Assembly: GCA_001898235.1 (NCBI GenBank)
Contig: MKTN01000062.1
Span: forward strand, 1 to 38,423
Reading direction: 5' to 3'
Length of the DNA: 38,423 bases
Source of the DNA: Gammaproteobacteria bacterium 39-13
GTDB taxonomy: Bacteria > Pseudomonadota > Gammaproteobacteria > Berkiellales > Berkiellaceae
Made by a program: the position numbers and the translations under genes. Shown piece after piece: positions 17,786 to 25,570 of this stretch (the first letter of the stretch is position 1; the number at the start of each line of letters is the position of its first letter). The notes below the pieces were generated by a model. That model was given only the letters and a program-made list of their open reading frames with translations, made no database searches and was not told where the DNA came from.

Positions 17786-18346
17786 ATGCTTTTAAAAACC
17801 AGACTAATAGGCACTACCCTACTGCTGTTTACTCATTTATCCTCAGTTTATGGCGCCCAGAGCAATAAGTTCTCCTTATTGGAAAATCGTCTCATTGATA
17901 ACTTTAAGCAGTTTTGTTTAGATAATGCAGGAAATAGACAAAAAATCATTACGCAAATAAAAGAACAAGGATTTCCAGAAGAAAAAAATGAATATTTAAA
18001 ATTAGAGCCGGATGATCATCGCTGGATAATATATGTCGATGAAAAACAAAATACGCGGGTAAGTCTCACCTTGCAAAAAAATACTTGTACCATATCTGCT
18101 ATCACGACCGATGTAGGCCATCCTCCTTCACGTGAACACCAAACACCTATTGAATCTTTTTTAATGGATAAATTGCATGCAACTTTAGTAACACGCAAAG
18201 AAAATGATTATTATGAACAGCGCACTTTCGATGCCCATTATCAAGAGAAAGCTTTTACCATTTTTTTACGAAATGAAATCCATCCGGCGCAATCTGAAGC
18301 TAATACTTTCTTTTATCAAATTATTTTAAGATCCATGCCACAATAA
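17786..18346 (+). CDS. Exported hypothetical protein
   Basis: A protein of about 186 aa with a signal peptide (MLLKTRLIGTTLLLFTHL..., ending VYG before AQ). The mature part has one cysteine pair (C44 and C101 region) and no membrane helix, so it is likely periplasmic or secreted. I recognise no family. The ATG at 17786 lies seven bases after AGAAGG; an in-frame ATG at 17771 is also possible. It is divergent from the Sec7 gene. Confidence 0.7.
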   Translation: MLLKTRLIGTTLLLFTHLSSVYGAQSNKFSLLENRLIDNFKQFCLDNAGNRQKIITQIKEQGFPEEKNEYLKLEPDDHRWIIYVDEKQNTRVSLTLQKNTCTISAITTDVGHPPSREHQTPIESFLMDKLHATLVTRKENDYYEQRTFDAHYQEKAFTIFLRNEIHPAQSEANTFFYQIILRSMPQ

Positions 18347-18371
18347 GTGGCCTTCGCTCATCACAAATGAT

Positions 18372-19049
18372 TTACCCTATTATCTCCCAAAGAGGGATCA
18401 CCCGTGGATCAGCCGCAATCTGCTCTGGATAGATGAATCCTCCTATTGCACGCGGAAATATAATATCTCCTGCTTTAAAACAAACGTCTACATATTCAGA
18501 ACAAATATAAGAATCACTTGCTTCATAATGGCCAACATTTAAAGCCATGCGCGCTAAAATTTCTGCTATCTCTTCCTTGTTATATTTACGATTTAATAAA
18601 TCCGTCCCTTGACCTAGAATTTGCGTCGTCGCCGTATCATCAATCGTAGGTGAAAATCGCGCTAAAAATAATCTGCCATCGTAGGCAGCACCAGTATTTT
18701 CATAGTTATTGACATATTGGCTTAAAGGAACTGCACGTACACCATCATCTTCTACACTTTCAAAAAGAATGATACGCGCATCCCAAGTCAATACAAAGCC
18801 AACATGGCTAAATAATGAATCGGAGAACTGTCTAATCATACGACTGACCGTATAATTTCCTGAAGCAAAGAATAAATCAGTAGGTTTGATCTTCTGACGA
18901 ATTGATTCAAAGGTGACGCGTTGTAAGTTATCAAATTTATTTGTTCCCATTTTCTTTTCCTTATCATCCTTCTTAGCTTTTCCAATGCTCGTTGTACTTA
19001 CAGCAATGCTTCCCTCACTATACCGTTTGTTTAATATTTGTAAAACCAT
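18372..19049 (-). CDS. Permuted NlpC/P60 (YiiX/YaeF-like) cysteine hydrolase
   Basis: A protein of up to 225 aa. The circularly permuted NlpC/P60 arrangement is clear: the His comes first, in FSHVGFVL (H82), then an acidic residue in ILFESVED (E97 region), and the Cys near the end in YICSEYV (C183). Members include bacterial YiiX-type amidases and lecithin:retinol acyltransferase-like hydrolases that act on lipids, peptides or peptidoglycan. No signal peptide is present, so the protein is cytoplasmic or exported by another route. A start at 18950 (after AAGGA) has the better ribosome binding site and drops a 33-aa basic N-terminus. Confidence 0.85.
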   Translation of the reverse strand: MVLQILNKRYSEGSIAVSTTSIGKAKKDDKEKKMGTNKFDNLQRVTFESIRQKIKPTDLFFASGNYTVSRMIRQFSDSLFSHVGFVLTWDARIILFESVEDDGVRAVPLSQYVNNYENTGAAYDGRLFLARFSPTIDDTATTQILGQGTDLLNRKYNKEEIAEILARMALNVGHYEASDSYICSEYVDVCFKAGDIIFPRAIGGFIYPEQIAADPRVIPLWEIIG

Positions 19050-19208
19050 ATCTTATCGCTGAGCTTACACGTAAAGAAGGATGCAAAGAATAGGTATAAA
19101 CCGATAAAAACGCTATTTTGAGAACCTATAAACTTGACCAAAATAATTATCCCTGTATTATTCAGCTTTCTTATCAATACAAAAACTTTCTACTGATGAG
19201 GTTATATA

Positions 19209-19526
19209 ATGCGAAATGAGTTTACAGATGGAATGGGCGAAAAAATTGAGGATAAACAATCGAATACAAAAATTTCTTTACAACAAGAGCAGACCTTCAC
19301 ACTGCTATACCAATGCATTTGTGATAAAAAATCAAAGGCTGCATTAGATCTACTAACGACCTTACCAGAAGAAGAGCTGGCATGTTTCAAAGAAATTTAT
19401 CAAGATGAACTAAAAGAAATATTAAGCGATGATGCTGCAATTGCCATTCACAATGTAGCGCCTCCTGTTGCTAACGTTGCTCAACCTCAGCGCCGCCGAC
19501 GACGTATCAAGTGCTCCATCCTTTAA
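19209..19526 (+). CDS. Small protein with C-terminal polybasic-CaaX motif, putative prenylated effector
   Basis: A 105-aa soluble, helical protein with no signal peptide. Its C-terminus is QPQRRRRRIKCSIL. CSIL is a CaaX box, and with Leu last would favour geranylgeranylation; the preceding arginines mimic the polybasic tail of Rho-type GTPases. Bacteria do not prenylate proteins, but several Legionella effectors carry CaaX boxes that host enzymes lipidate to anchor them in membranes. The body has a short helical repeat rich in Glu/Leu (about 50-75) and no known domain. Start at ATG 19209 with GAGGT upstream. Confidence 0.75.
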   Translation: MRNEFTDGMGEKIEDKQSNTKISLQQEQTFTLLYQCICDKKSKAALDLLTTLPEEELACFKEIYQDELKEILSDDAAIAIHNVAPPVANVAQPQRRRRRIKCSIL

Positions 19527-19556
19527 ACAAAGCGACCAAGGATGGTGCTTTTTTCT
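19516..19556 (+). terminator. Intrinsic terminator overlapping the CaaX gene stop
   Basis: CCATCCTT (19516-19523) pairs with AAGGATGG (19538-19545), followed by a run of six T. The left arm contains the last codons of the CaaX gene. Confidence 0.8.
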
Positions 19557-19666
19557 CTGCAAATATCAACAGCCCATAAAAAATTGCCGAAGCTGATTTT
19601 TGTTCCCACTTTTTCAATTTTTCGTCTATGTTATTTTATCAGGCCAAAAAGGCCTAGGGGGATAAA

Positions 19667-20023
19667 ATGAACGCATTACTTAAAACAAGCCAAGTATTGG
19701 CCATCATTTTCTTAGCGGGATGTTTTAGTCCACAGAACGAAAAGGATCAGTGGGGACAACGTTTTCACCACCCCATATACTATAACAATACAGGTTATTA
19801 CACACCCGTTAATATGGGCTATTACCCAGGATATACCGCAGCAGATGGCTATTATAATTACCGCCACGCCTATGATACCTATAACAGAGGATACTATCAG
19901 GGTGGATTTTATGGTAATGAATATTACCATCATGGTTATTTTAACAACGGTTACTATAACCCTGGGGTTTGTGCCGATAAATCGTGCAAAGCAAGATACG
20001 AATATAGGAAATGGGAAAAATAA
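19667..20023 (+). CDS. Tyr/Gly-rich lipoprotein
   Basis: A 118-aa protein with lipobox LAGC (lipidated Cys at 19). The mature part is almost entirely Tyr, Gly, Asn and His (YYNNTGYYTPVNMGYYPGY and similar), ending in a short basic segment with a Cys pair (CADKSC). GGGGG precedes the ATG by five bases. It resembles the 88-aa lipoprotein at 8275 in design but not in detailed sequence. Tyr-rich surface proteins may be structural or cross-linked; function unknown. Confidence 0.75.
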   Translation: MNALLKTSQVLAIIFLAGCFSPQNEKDQWGQRFHHPIYYNNTGYYTPVNMGYYPGYTAADGYYNYRHAYDTYNRGYYQGGFYGNEYYHHGYFNNGYYNPGVCADKSCKARYEYRKWEK

Positions 20024-20084
20024 CATAAGTTAACTTTCTAACAATTAAGGGATAAGAGAGAACATTTCCTTTCTTGTGGTATAT

Positions 20085-20118
20085 TAAGGAGGGTAACCTG
20101 ATGATGTGACCCTCCTTA
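20085..20118 (+). promoter_or_regulatory. Hairpin and two-codon ORF over the amidohydrolase start
   Basis: TAAGGAGGGT pairs perfectly with ACCCTCCTTA around a 14-base loop. The left arm is the Shine-Dalgarno; the right arm ends on the A of the ATG at 20118. The loop contains ATGATGTGA, a Met-Met-stop mini-ORF at ideal spacing from the Shine-Dalgarno. Confidence 0.5.
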
Positions 20119-21275
20119 TGCAAGATCTTATAAACCATATACTTCCTTATTACCGTGATCTTCGCCGTCAAATTCATACTTTCCCAGAACTACGTTATGA
20201 AGAAAAAATCACGGCATCCCTTGTTAAACGTGAATTACAAAAAATTGGATTGACAGTACAAACTGGGATTGGTCAAACAGGCGTTGTAGCAGTGCTCGAT
20301 TCCGGTAACCCAGGCAAAACTATAGGGTTGCGCGCAGACATGGATGCGTTACCTATTACTGAGAATACAGGGCTTATGTATCAATCCCAACATCCAGGCA
20401 AGATGCATGCTTGTGGTCACGATGGTCATGTAGCCACCCTATTAGGAGTTGCTCATATTCTTCATCAGCAAAAACATCAACTTCGAGGGAAGGTAAAGTT
20501 TATTTTCCAACCTGCAGAGGAAGGTGGCGCTGGGGCAAAAGCCATGATTGAAGATGGTGTACTAGAAAATCCAACCATGGATGCAATATTCGCCTATCAT
20601 AACTATCCAGGGATCCCGACCGGTACTATTCTGGTACGCCCTGGTTGCACAATGTATGGTAACACCGAATTTTCTATTATGATCTACGGCAAAGGTGGCC
20701 ACGCTGCTTTGCCAGAGTGGACTATCAACCCTATCGCTATCTCAGCAGAAATCATTCAATATATCCGTGAGCTAATGCTAGATTTTGCTGAAGATTTAGA
20801 ACCTAGCGTCATTACAATTACTCAAATTCAAAGTGGCATAGCAACCAATGTGATCCCAGATGTTGCCAATTTGGGGGGTACGATTCGGGCCTCTTCTGCT
20901 AACAATTTCCAAGAAGTGAAAAAACGTTTAGCGCAAAAGTTACAAGGTATTGCTCAACATTATAGTGCAGTGGTAGAAATCACATTTAAAGAAATTTACC
21001 CACCTACCATCAATACCGTAGATGAAACCGAATTTGTTTACTCTCAAGCAATTCACGTCTTGGGTGAAGAAAATGTGAATATTAAGCCATCATCGGGACG
21101 CGCCTCTGAAGATTTTTCATTCTTCCTCGAAAAAGTGCCTGGATGTTATTTTTTTATAGGCAATGGTGAAGATAGCGCATCTTGTCACAGTTCCAAATAT
21201 AATTTTAATGATGAGCTTCTTCCCTATGCCATGAAGCTTCTCAGTATGATTGCAATAAAATACCTCAATGGTTAA
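20118..21275 (+). CDS. M20-family amidohydrolase (N-acyl amino acid / hippurate hydrolase type)
   Basis: A 385-aa cytoplasmic metallohydrolase. Metal-ligand signatures are the CGHDGH segment (C99, H101), PAEEGG (E134/E135) and H161 in AYHN; the dimerisation-domain motif GKGGHAA also fits. The family removes acyl groups from amino acids or conjugates such as hippurate, indole-3-acetyl amino acids or N-acetyl-diaminopimelate; the exact substrate is not readable here. Start: ATG 20118; an in-frame GTG at 20106 is an alternative. Its end overlaps or abuts anmK, so the two are co-transcribed, which may point to cell-wall or amino-sugar salvage. Confidence 0.9.
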   Translation: MQDLINHILPYYRDLRRQIHTFPELRYEEKITASLVKRELQKIGLTVQTGIGQTGVVAVLDSGNPGKTIGLRADMDALPITENTGLMYQSQHPGKMHACGHDGHVATLLGVAHILHQQKHQLRGKVKFIFQPAEEGGAGAKAMIEDGVLENPTMDAIFAYHNYPGIPTGTILVRPGCTMYGNTEFSIMIYGKGGHAALPEWTINPIAISAEIIQYIRELMLDFAEDLEPSVITITQIQSGIATNVIPDVANLGGTIRASSANNFQEVKKRLAQKLQGIAQHYSAVVEITFKEIYPPTINTVDETEFVYSQAIHVLGEENVNIKPSSGRASEDFSFFLEKVPGCYFFIGNGEDSASCHSSKYNFNDELLPYAMKLLSMIAIKYLNG

Positions 21276-21285
21276 GGATAAACCT

Positions 21286-22635
21286 ATGCTAAGCATTGGA
21301 TTAATGAGCGGTACGTCTATGGATGGAATTGATGCAGCATTGCTTGAAACGGATGGGACCGCTAAAACACTTAAGGCGCTTGGTCATAGCGCACTTGCTT
21401 ACACATCCGAATTTAAAATCTTATTAAAAGCTGCAGAATACGCCGTTAGAAAATGTAATGGTCTACTCGAAGCAACTCGTGCTTCTTACTTGCAAGCCAT
21501 TCAAGACTATTTAAAAAATGAACTTCATTTCCAGGAAAATCAAATTGAATCCAAAATAAATGAACTAGCCATTTATTTATATGGCGATACCTCAAAGCTC
21601 CCTGCTTTTGATGAAGTTATTCTGCGTTCAACCCAACTGCATGAAACAGTTGTTAGAAAATTGCTTGCTGAAACAGGGTATCGCGCTCAAGAAATCGATG
21701 TTATTGGCTATCACGGTCAGACATTATTTCACCGCCCCAGTGAAAAAATTTCTATTGTTGTTGGAAATGGCCAGCAACTTGCTGATGCTTTAGGGATCAC
21801 GGTTGTAAATGATTTTCGTCGTCGCGATGTCGCATCCGGAGGACAAGGCGCACCGTTTGCTCCCATTTATCATCAAGCTTTAGCAATAAGGGATAATAAA
21901 ATTCCCGTTGCAGTTGTCAATTGTGGTGGTATTTCCAATATTACTTTAATCAATTCTGCTAATGAGCTTGATTTAATCGGTTTTGATACGGGGCCCGGAA
22001 ACGGACTCATTGATAGATTAATGCGCCGACGCACCCAGGGCAAAGAAAATATGGATAAGGATGGTAAATACGGCAGAAAGGGCAAAGTCAACTCGCACGT
22101 ATTAGAAGCATTATATGAAAAATCCATTATAAAAGATGGTAAAAATTACTTTTCCACCAAACCACCAAAATCACTCGACTATGGCGATATGATCCTTATC
22201 CCAGAGCTAGATGCCTTATCATTGGAAGATGCTTGTGCCACATTAGAAGCATTTACTGCCGATAGTATTATCACCAGTTTGCAATTGTTGGATTCTGAAG
22301 CTCCCTTGCATTGGATCCTCTCTGGTGGTGGTTGGAATAATACCATGATCCGTTATGAATTTGATAAGCGATTACGTCAAAAAATGCCGCATGTCACTAT
22401 TCAAACCGCGAATGAGGCGCTTTGGGATAGCCAAGCACTTGAAGCGCAAATTTTTGCTTTTCTCGCCGTGCGTAGCCTTCAAAATAAAGCACTGAGCGTC
22501 CCCGGCACAACCTGGGTGCCCAGACCTTTATCAGGAGGTCATGCTTTCATTCCACGAAGTGGAATGACGGAGAATGTTAAAAAATTAATTCAAGCCAATC
22601 CCAGTGTGCTTAACGGCTATCAAGAAGCCTCATAG
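21286..22635 (+). CDS. anmK: Anhydro-N-acetylmuramic acid kinase
   Basis: A 449-aa sugar kinase that phosphorylates and opens 1,6-anhydro-MurNAc to MurNAc-6-phosphate during peptidoglycan recycling. The N-terminal GLMSGTSMDGIDAA, the YHGQT motif (about 142-146), VNDFRRRDVASGGQGAPFAP and VNCGGISN are all characteristic. It is longer than E. coli AnmK (about 370 aa), with extra residues between about 60 and 120 and in the LMRRRTQGKENMDKDGK region. The ATG at 21286 sits seven bases after AAGGA; an ATG at 21268 overlaps the amidohydrolase stop. It is the second gene of the pair and ends at a strong terminator. Confidence 0.95.
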   Translation: MLSIGLMSGTSMDGIDAALLETDGTAKTLKALGHSALAYTSEFKILLKAAEYAVRKCNGLLEATRASYLQAIQDYLKNELHFQENQIESKINELAIYLYGDTSKLPAFDEVILRSTQLHETVVRKLLAETGYRAQEIDVIGYHGQTLFHRPSEKISIVVGNGQQLADALGITVVNDFRRRDVASGGQGAPFAPIYHQALAIRDNKIPVAVVNCGGISNITLINSANELDLIGFDTGPGNGLIDRLMRRRTQGKENMDKDGKYGRKGKVNSHVLEALYEKSIIKDGKNYFSTKPPKSLDYGDMILIPELDALSLEDACATLEAFTADSIITSLQLLDSEAPLHWILSGGGWNNTMIRYEFDKRLRQKMPHVTIQTANEALWDSQALEAQIFAFLAVRSLQNKALSVPGTTWVPRPLSGGHAFIPRSGMTENVKKLIQANPSVLNGYQEAS

Positions 22636-22652
22636 TAACTTCTTTAACAATG

Positions 22653-22694
22653 TAATCCTCAGTTTTACTCAATCTAAGCTGAGGATTACTTTTC
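22653..22694 (+). terminator. Intrinsic terminator after anmK
   Basis: A perfect 10-bp stem (TAATCCTCAG with its complement), 16-base loop, then CTTTT. Confidence 0.8.
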
Positions 22695-22906
22695 CATTAC
22701 TGTTTGAATATACCACGCTATTTTATTGATTCTTTTTAAAAGTCAACGAAAGCATTTAAATTAAAAAATGTTAACGTTATTGACCTTAGACTGTATCTCC
22801 TTTCATGCTTATCCACACTCACAACAAAAACTAAAAAATTCATGGAACCTTTTAGAATCCACAAAGTCTTTTACATCAGAGCTAGGTAAACATGTGGAGA
22901 AAAGAT

Positions 22907-23185
22907 ATGAAATCATTAATACTAGGTATATTGTTAGTGTTCACTTCTGCAGCTACTTATGCTGCATCTTGTCATACCCATCATCGGCATGTTCATAGAT
23001 GTGCTCATTATGGCTATGGCTACACCAATTATTACTATGCACCAGGACCTTCTTGTGCTTACGATAGATGCGGTGATAGATGCGGTTATTATCGATACGA
23101 AAGACCTGTTGTCTATTATTATCCCTACCGCGCTTATCACGGCTACTATTACAGCCCACGAGGTTGGTACTGGGGTCGTTGGTAA
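22907..23185 (+). CDS. Tyr/His-rich exported protein
   Basis: A 92-aa protein with a signal peptide ending TYAAS. The mature part is rich in Tyr, His, Arg and Cys: an N-terminal His cluster (CHTHHRHVHRC), a CAYDRCGDRC cysteine motif and Tyr runs, ending WYWGRW. The Cys-His pattern could bind metal. GGAGA precedes the ATG at 22907; an ATG five codons upstream also exists. This is the third small Tyr-rich exported protein in the window. Confidence 0.75.
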   Translation: MKSLILGILLVFTSAATYAASCHTHHRHVHRCAHYGYGYTNYYYAPGPSCAYDRCGDRCGYYRYERPVVYYYPYRAYHGYYYSPRGWYWGRW

Positions 23186-23205
23186 TTTTCAGTCAAAAGT
23201 AAGCT

Positions 23206-23242
23206 GAGATACCCTTGATAGCTCCGAGGGTATCTCATTTTT
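23206..23242 (+). terminator. Intrinsic terminator after the Tyr/His-rich gene
   Basis: A perfect 10-bp stem (GAGATACCCT with AGGGTATCTC), 11-base loop and a TTTTT tail. Confidence 0.85.
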
Positions 23243-23305
23243 GATTAAGATGGCACATTACTGTGTCCATCTTTTTCGATTTAGAGTAAGAAATGATTGT
23301 GCCCT

Positions 23306-24535
23306 TTAAATATATAAATGCACAAAGGGTTCATTAGGCTCCTTCAAAGAAGCAATTTCTTGAAGGTTGATGGGTGTTTGGATCTCTTTTTTATTCGCTG
23401 TTGCCTGCTGAATTATCAACCCTTCTACGTTACTGCTTTTCACAGTATGAACTTTATCAATTCCCATGATATCCATCATGGCGTAAACCAATATCAAATT
23501 CGTCAGCTGATTTTTGGCTAGATCTGGATTAGACAGAGCAGTTATTTTCATAATTTGCTCATCTGTCTTATCAGTTAATAAAAGAATAGCCTGATGCAGA
23601 TCTTCTTTAGTATATTCACTGCCCGCAGGATGTATTCCAGCAAGATTACAAAGCGGCTGGATAACAAAATTATGTACAGAACCTACAGCTAATACAGGCG
23701 CATTATGGGCAATTTGATGCTTAATGATATCAGAAGTTGCTGGATCAAATGTAAGATGTTCTTTTGCCAAATCAATAGCAGCTTCAACGTCATTGGTGTT
23801 TAGGGGATTAGGCGAAGCGGTCTCTTCCTTATGCAAAACTTTATCACAAACTAAAGATTGAAATGTTTGTGAAGCAAGTTGTCCTTGCATGACGTGGAAA
23901 TAATCAGCTTGATCTTTAAAAGTCAATTGCATACTGCCACCGCCAATATCCCATACAACAGGGGCTTCACCAAGTTCAGTCTGATCCATCTGTGAAAACA
24001 CACTATAATAGGCAAGCTTGCCTTCTTCTTCTTGTGAAATAATGCTGATAGGAATATCTAACTTATCTTCGAAATAACTGGCGACAAATTCACCATTTTT
24101 GGCTTCTCTAAACGCAGCTGTAGCAACAGCAAAATGTTGAATTTCACCATAACCTTGAAAAGTAGAATTACTATAATCCTGTTCAATTTGAAGCTTAGCC
24201 GTTTGCAAAGCATTTAATCCAAGATCTTGTATGAGATCGGAAAATTCATTATTTTCAGATTTATACAAATCTTCACGATAAGGCACAGAAAACTGACCCT
24301 TCGTAAAAATTTCTTCTATGGTCATATCGGTTACATTAACCAAAGCCCCCATAAATTTTGTCCCTCCAGAGCCAATATCATAGGCTGCAAAAGGGATGAG
24401 CGTTTTGGCTGGTTCTGCAATTGGTGCAACAAACGTAGCCAATTCTGGGGTAACATTAAATTGAACTGTACTTGGCATTGCCACATTTGCCGCAAAAGTA
24501 TGGGTTTCTACTGCTTCTGGTGTAATGGATTCCAT
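23306..24535 (-). CDS. Ppx/GppA-like phosphatase with N-terminal extension
   Basis: A 409-aa protein of the actin-like ATPase superfamily. It has the first phosphate loop (YDIGSGGTKFMGAL, about 52-65), VATAAFREAKNG, the catalytic-Glu region SQEEEGKLAYYS and the second loop VWDIGGGSMQLT. Ppx/GppA enzymes hydrolyse polyphosphate or pppGpp. The first ~45 residues form an uncommon Pro/Thr/Val-rich extension with no signal peptide, and overall similarity to E. coli Ppx seems low. The ATG at 24535 is preferred; a GTG three codons upstream is possible. A role in stress metabolism or host-side phosphate turnover cannot be told apart. Confidence 0.82.
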   Translation of the reverse strand: MESITPEAVETHTFAANVAMPSTVQFNVTPELATFVAPIAEPAKTLIPFAAYDIGSGGTKFMGALVNVTDMTIEEIFTKGQFSVPYREDLYKSENNEFSDLIQDLGLNALQTAKLQIEQDYSNSTFQGYGEIQHFAVATAAFREAKNGEFVASYFEDKLDIPISIISQEEEGKLAYYSVFSQMDQTELGEAPVVWDIGGGSMQLTFKDQADYFHVMQGQLASQTFQSLVCDKVLHKEETASPNPLNTNDVEAAIDLAKEHLTFDPATSDIIKHQIAHNAPVLAVGSVHNFVIQPLCNLAGIHPAGSEYTKEDLHQAILLLTDKTDEQIMKITALSNPDLAKNQLTNLILVYAMMDIMGIDKVHTVKSSNVEGLIIQQATANKKEIQTPINLQEIASLKEPNEPFVHLYI

Positions 24536-24544
24536 TGTTATCAC

Positions 24545-24965
24545 TTTCCAAATTTAGCTGAACAACCAAGACTAACAGAGATAAAATACTGAATCAATCA
24601 AAATATTAAATAAATTGAAGAAGTACCCACAGCGGCCAGGTTTTGATGACTTTTGTTGTGGTTTATTTATATATACTTATTGTTCTAACTCGTGCAAAGA
24701 CACCCATTTTCTCAAATGATGAAGCACAAACATCATGAGTATCACTTTTTTTATCTCACACAAAAAAAATGATTTTCTGGACGAAAAGGAAAGGCAAGCT
24801 GTTACGGCGAAATTTCTGTTGCCAAATTAAATGCTTTACATAATCTTGCTGGATCTACAGAAAAGGATCGCATTATAAAAGATGATGGCATTATTAAATG
24901 GAACCGCCATGTCTGCATTGCTGACATGGCAGTGCTGGGTTCAAACAAAGTAATCTTGTTTTAAA
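24545..24965. other. AT-rich intergenic region with possible coding remnant
   Basis: About 420 bases without a convincing gene. A divergent copy of the GGACATCCA repeat lies at 24699. An open plus-strand frame from 24773 to the stop at 24964 (starting after a TGA, containing CYGEISVAKLNALHNLAGS) lacks a start and ribosome binding site and may be a decayed gene. GCCATGTC and GACATGGC form an 8-bp hairpin at 24906-24930. Confidence 0.4.
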
Positions 24966-24987
24966 AAGAAATCTCTACCGATTTCTT
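24966..24987 (-). terminator. Intrinsic terminator overlapping the 82-aa gene stop
   Basis: On the minus strand AAGAAATC pairs with GATTTCTT around a 6-base loop, followed by TTTTTAAAAC. The left arm covers the last codons of the gene at 24975. Confidence 0.7.
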
Positions 24988-25223
24988 AATCTACCGATGG
25001 GGGTATCCCGCTTTCCAAAATGCTGCGGCTTACCTGAAGAACGGTTTTTATCATTTTGTGCCAGCGCTTTTTGCTTTAAGCTCTGTTCATATAAAGGCTT
25101 GGGTTGCGTTTTTTGTTCTTCAATCACAAGCAAGTTATTACCAGTTACAACCTCTGCAGTTCCTAATAATAAACTAAACCGCGCTATTGCTTCCTCAAAA
25201 TTTACAGGACCACCTATAGACAT
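24975..25223 (-). CDS. Small hypothetical protein downstream of the repeat array
   Basis: An 82-aa protein with AAGGAG before the ATG. The N-terminal half is hydrophobic and alpha/beta-like (VNFEEAIARFSLLLGTAEV), the C-terminal half basic and Gln/Lys-rich. There is no signal peptide and no recognised family. Its 5' leader contains the 36-bp repeat array at 25300-25434, so its expression may be tied to that structure. Confidence 0.65.
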   Translation of the reverse strand: MSIGGPVNFEEAIARFSLLLGTAEVVTGNNLLVIEEQKTQPKPLYEQSLKQKALAQNDKNRSSGKPQHFGKRDTPIGRLRNR

Positions 25224-25299
25224 CTTCTACTCCTTATCAAACGACCTTAAAGCTGCCGAGCATTATAAACATTTTCTATTAACAAAAAAGCTACATCCT

Positions 25300-25434
25300 C
25301 AGATCTTCAGGACATCCATTTTAAATCGCCAAAACCGCATCCTCAGGACATCCATTTTAAATCATCAGAACCGAATCCCTAGGACATCCATTTTAAATCG
25401 CTAGAACTACATCCTCAGGACATCCATGCATAAG
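25300..25434. repeat. 36-bp tandem repeat array with GGACATCCA core
   Basis: GGACATCC starts at 25310, 25346, 25382 and 25418, an exact 36-base period. Each full unit reads GGACATCCATTTTAAATC, a variable ~5 bases, then about AGAACCGCATCCTCA. The last copy diverges after the core. The whole unit is conserved, unlike a CRISPR array. It lies in the leader of the 82-aa gene. Confidence 0.85.
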
Positions 25435-25511
25435 TTTCTTCTATATCTTGTATTTTTGCCTAAAGCTAGTTGAATGGTAAAAGAACAACTATCTTAAGAA
25501 ATCATTTCTCA

Positions 25512-25570
25512 GGACATCCATCTCTATCAGTTTCTCAGGACATCCATCTCTATCAGAGGACACCCATCAC
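25512..25570. repeat. Second cluster of GGACATCCA repeats
   Basis: Cores at 25512 and 25538 (26-base spacing, both followed by TCTCTATCAG), then GGACACCCATC at 25558. This cluster has a different period from the 36-bp array just to its left. Confidence 0.75.

Noticed and set aside
22768-22998. Plus-strand ORF overlapping the Tyr/His-rich gene start
   Set aside because: It overlaps in another frame with no ribosome binding site; the gene at 22907 has a signal peptide and ribosome binding site.
24939-24955. tRNA T-arm-like GGGTTCAAAC
   Set aside because: No acceptor stem, anticodon arm or CCA context can be built around it.
24997-25404. Plus-strand ORF with a repeated RTSILN(R/H)QNRI motif
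   Set aside because: It is the translation of the 36-bp array and the antisense of the 82-aa gene, which has a proper ribosome binding site. 36 is a multiple of three, so open repeats are expected.
25300-25434. CRISPR array
   Set aside because: The 36-bp period looks similar, but the whole unit, including the would-be spacers, is conserved between copies, there are only four units, and no cas genes are present.
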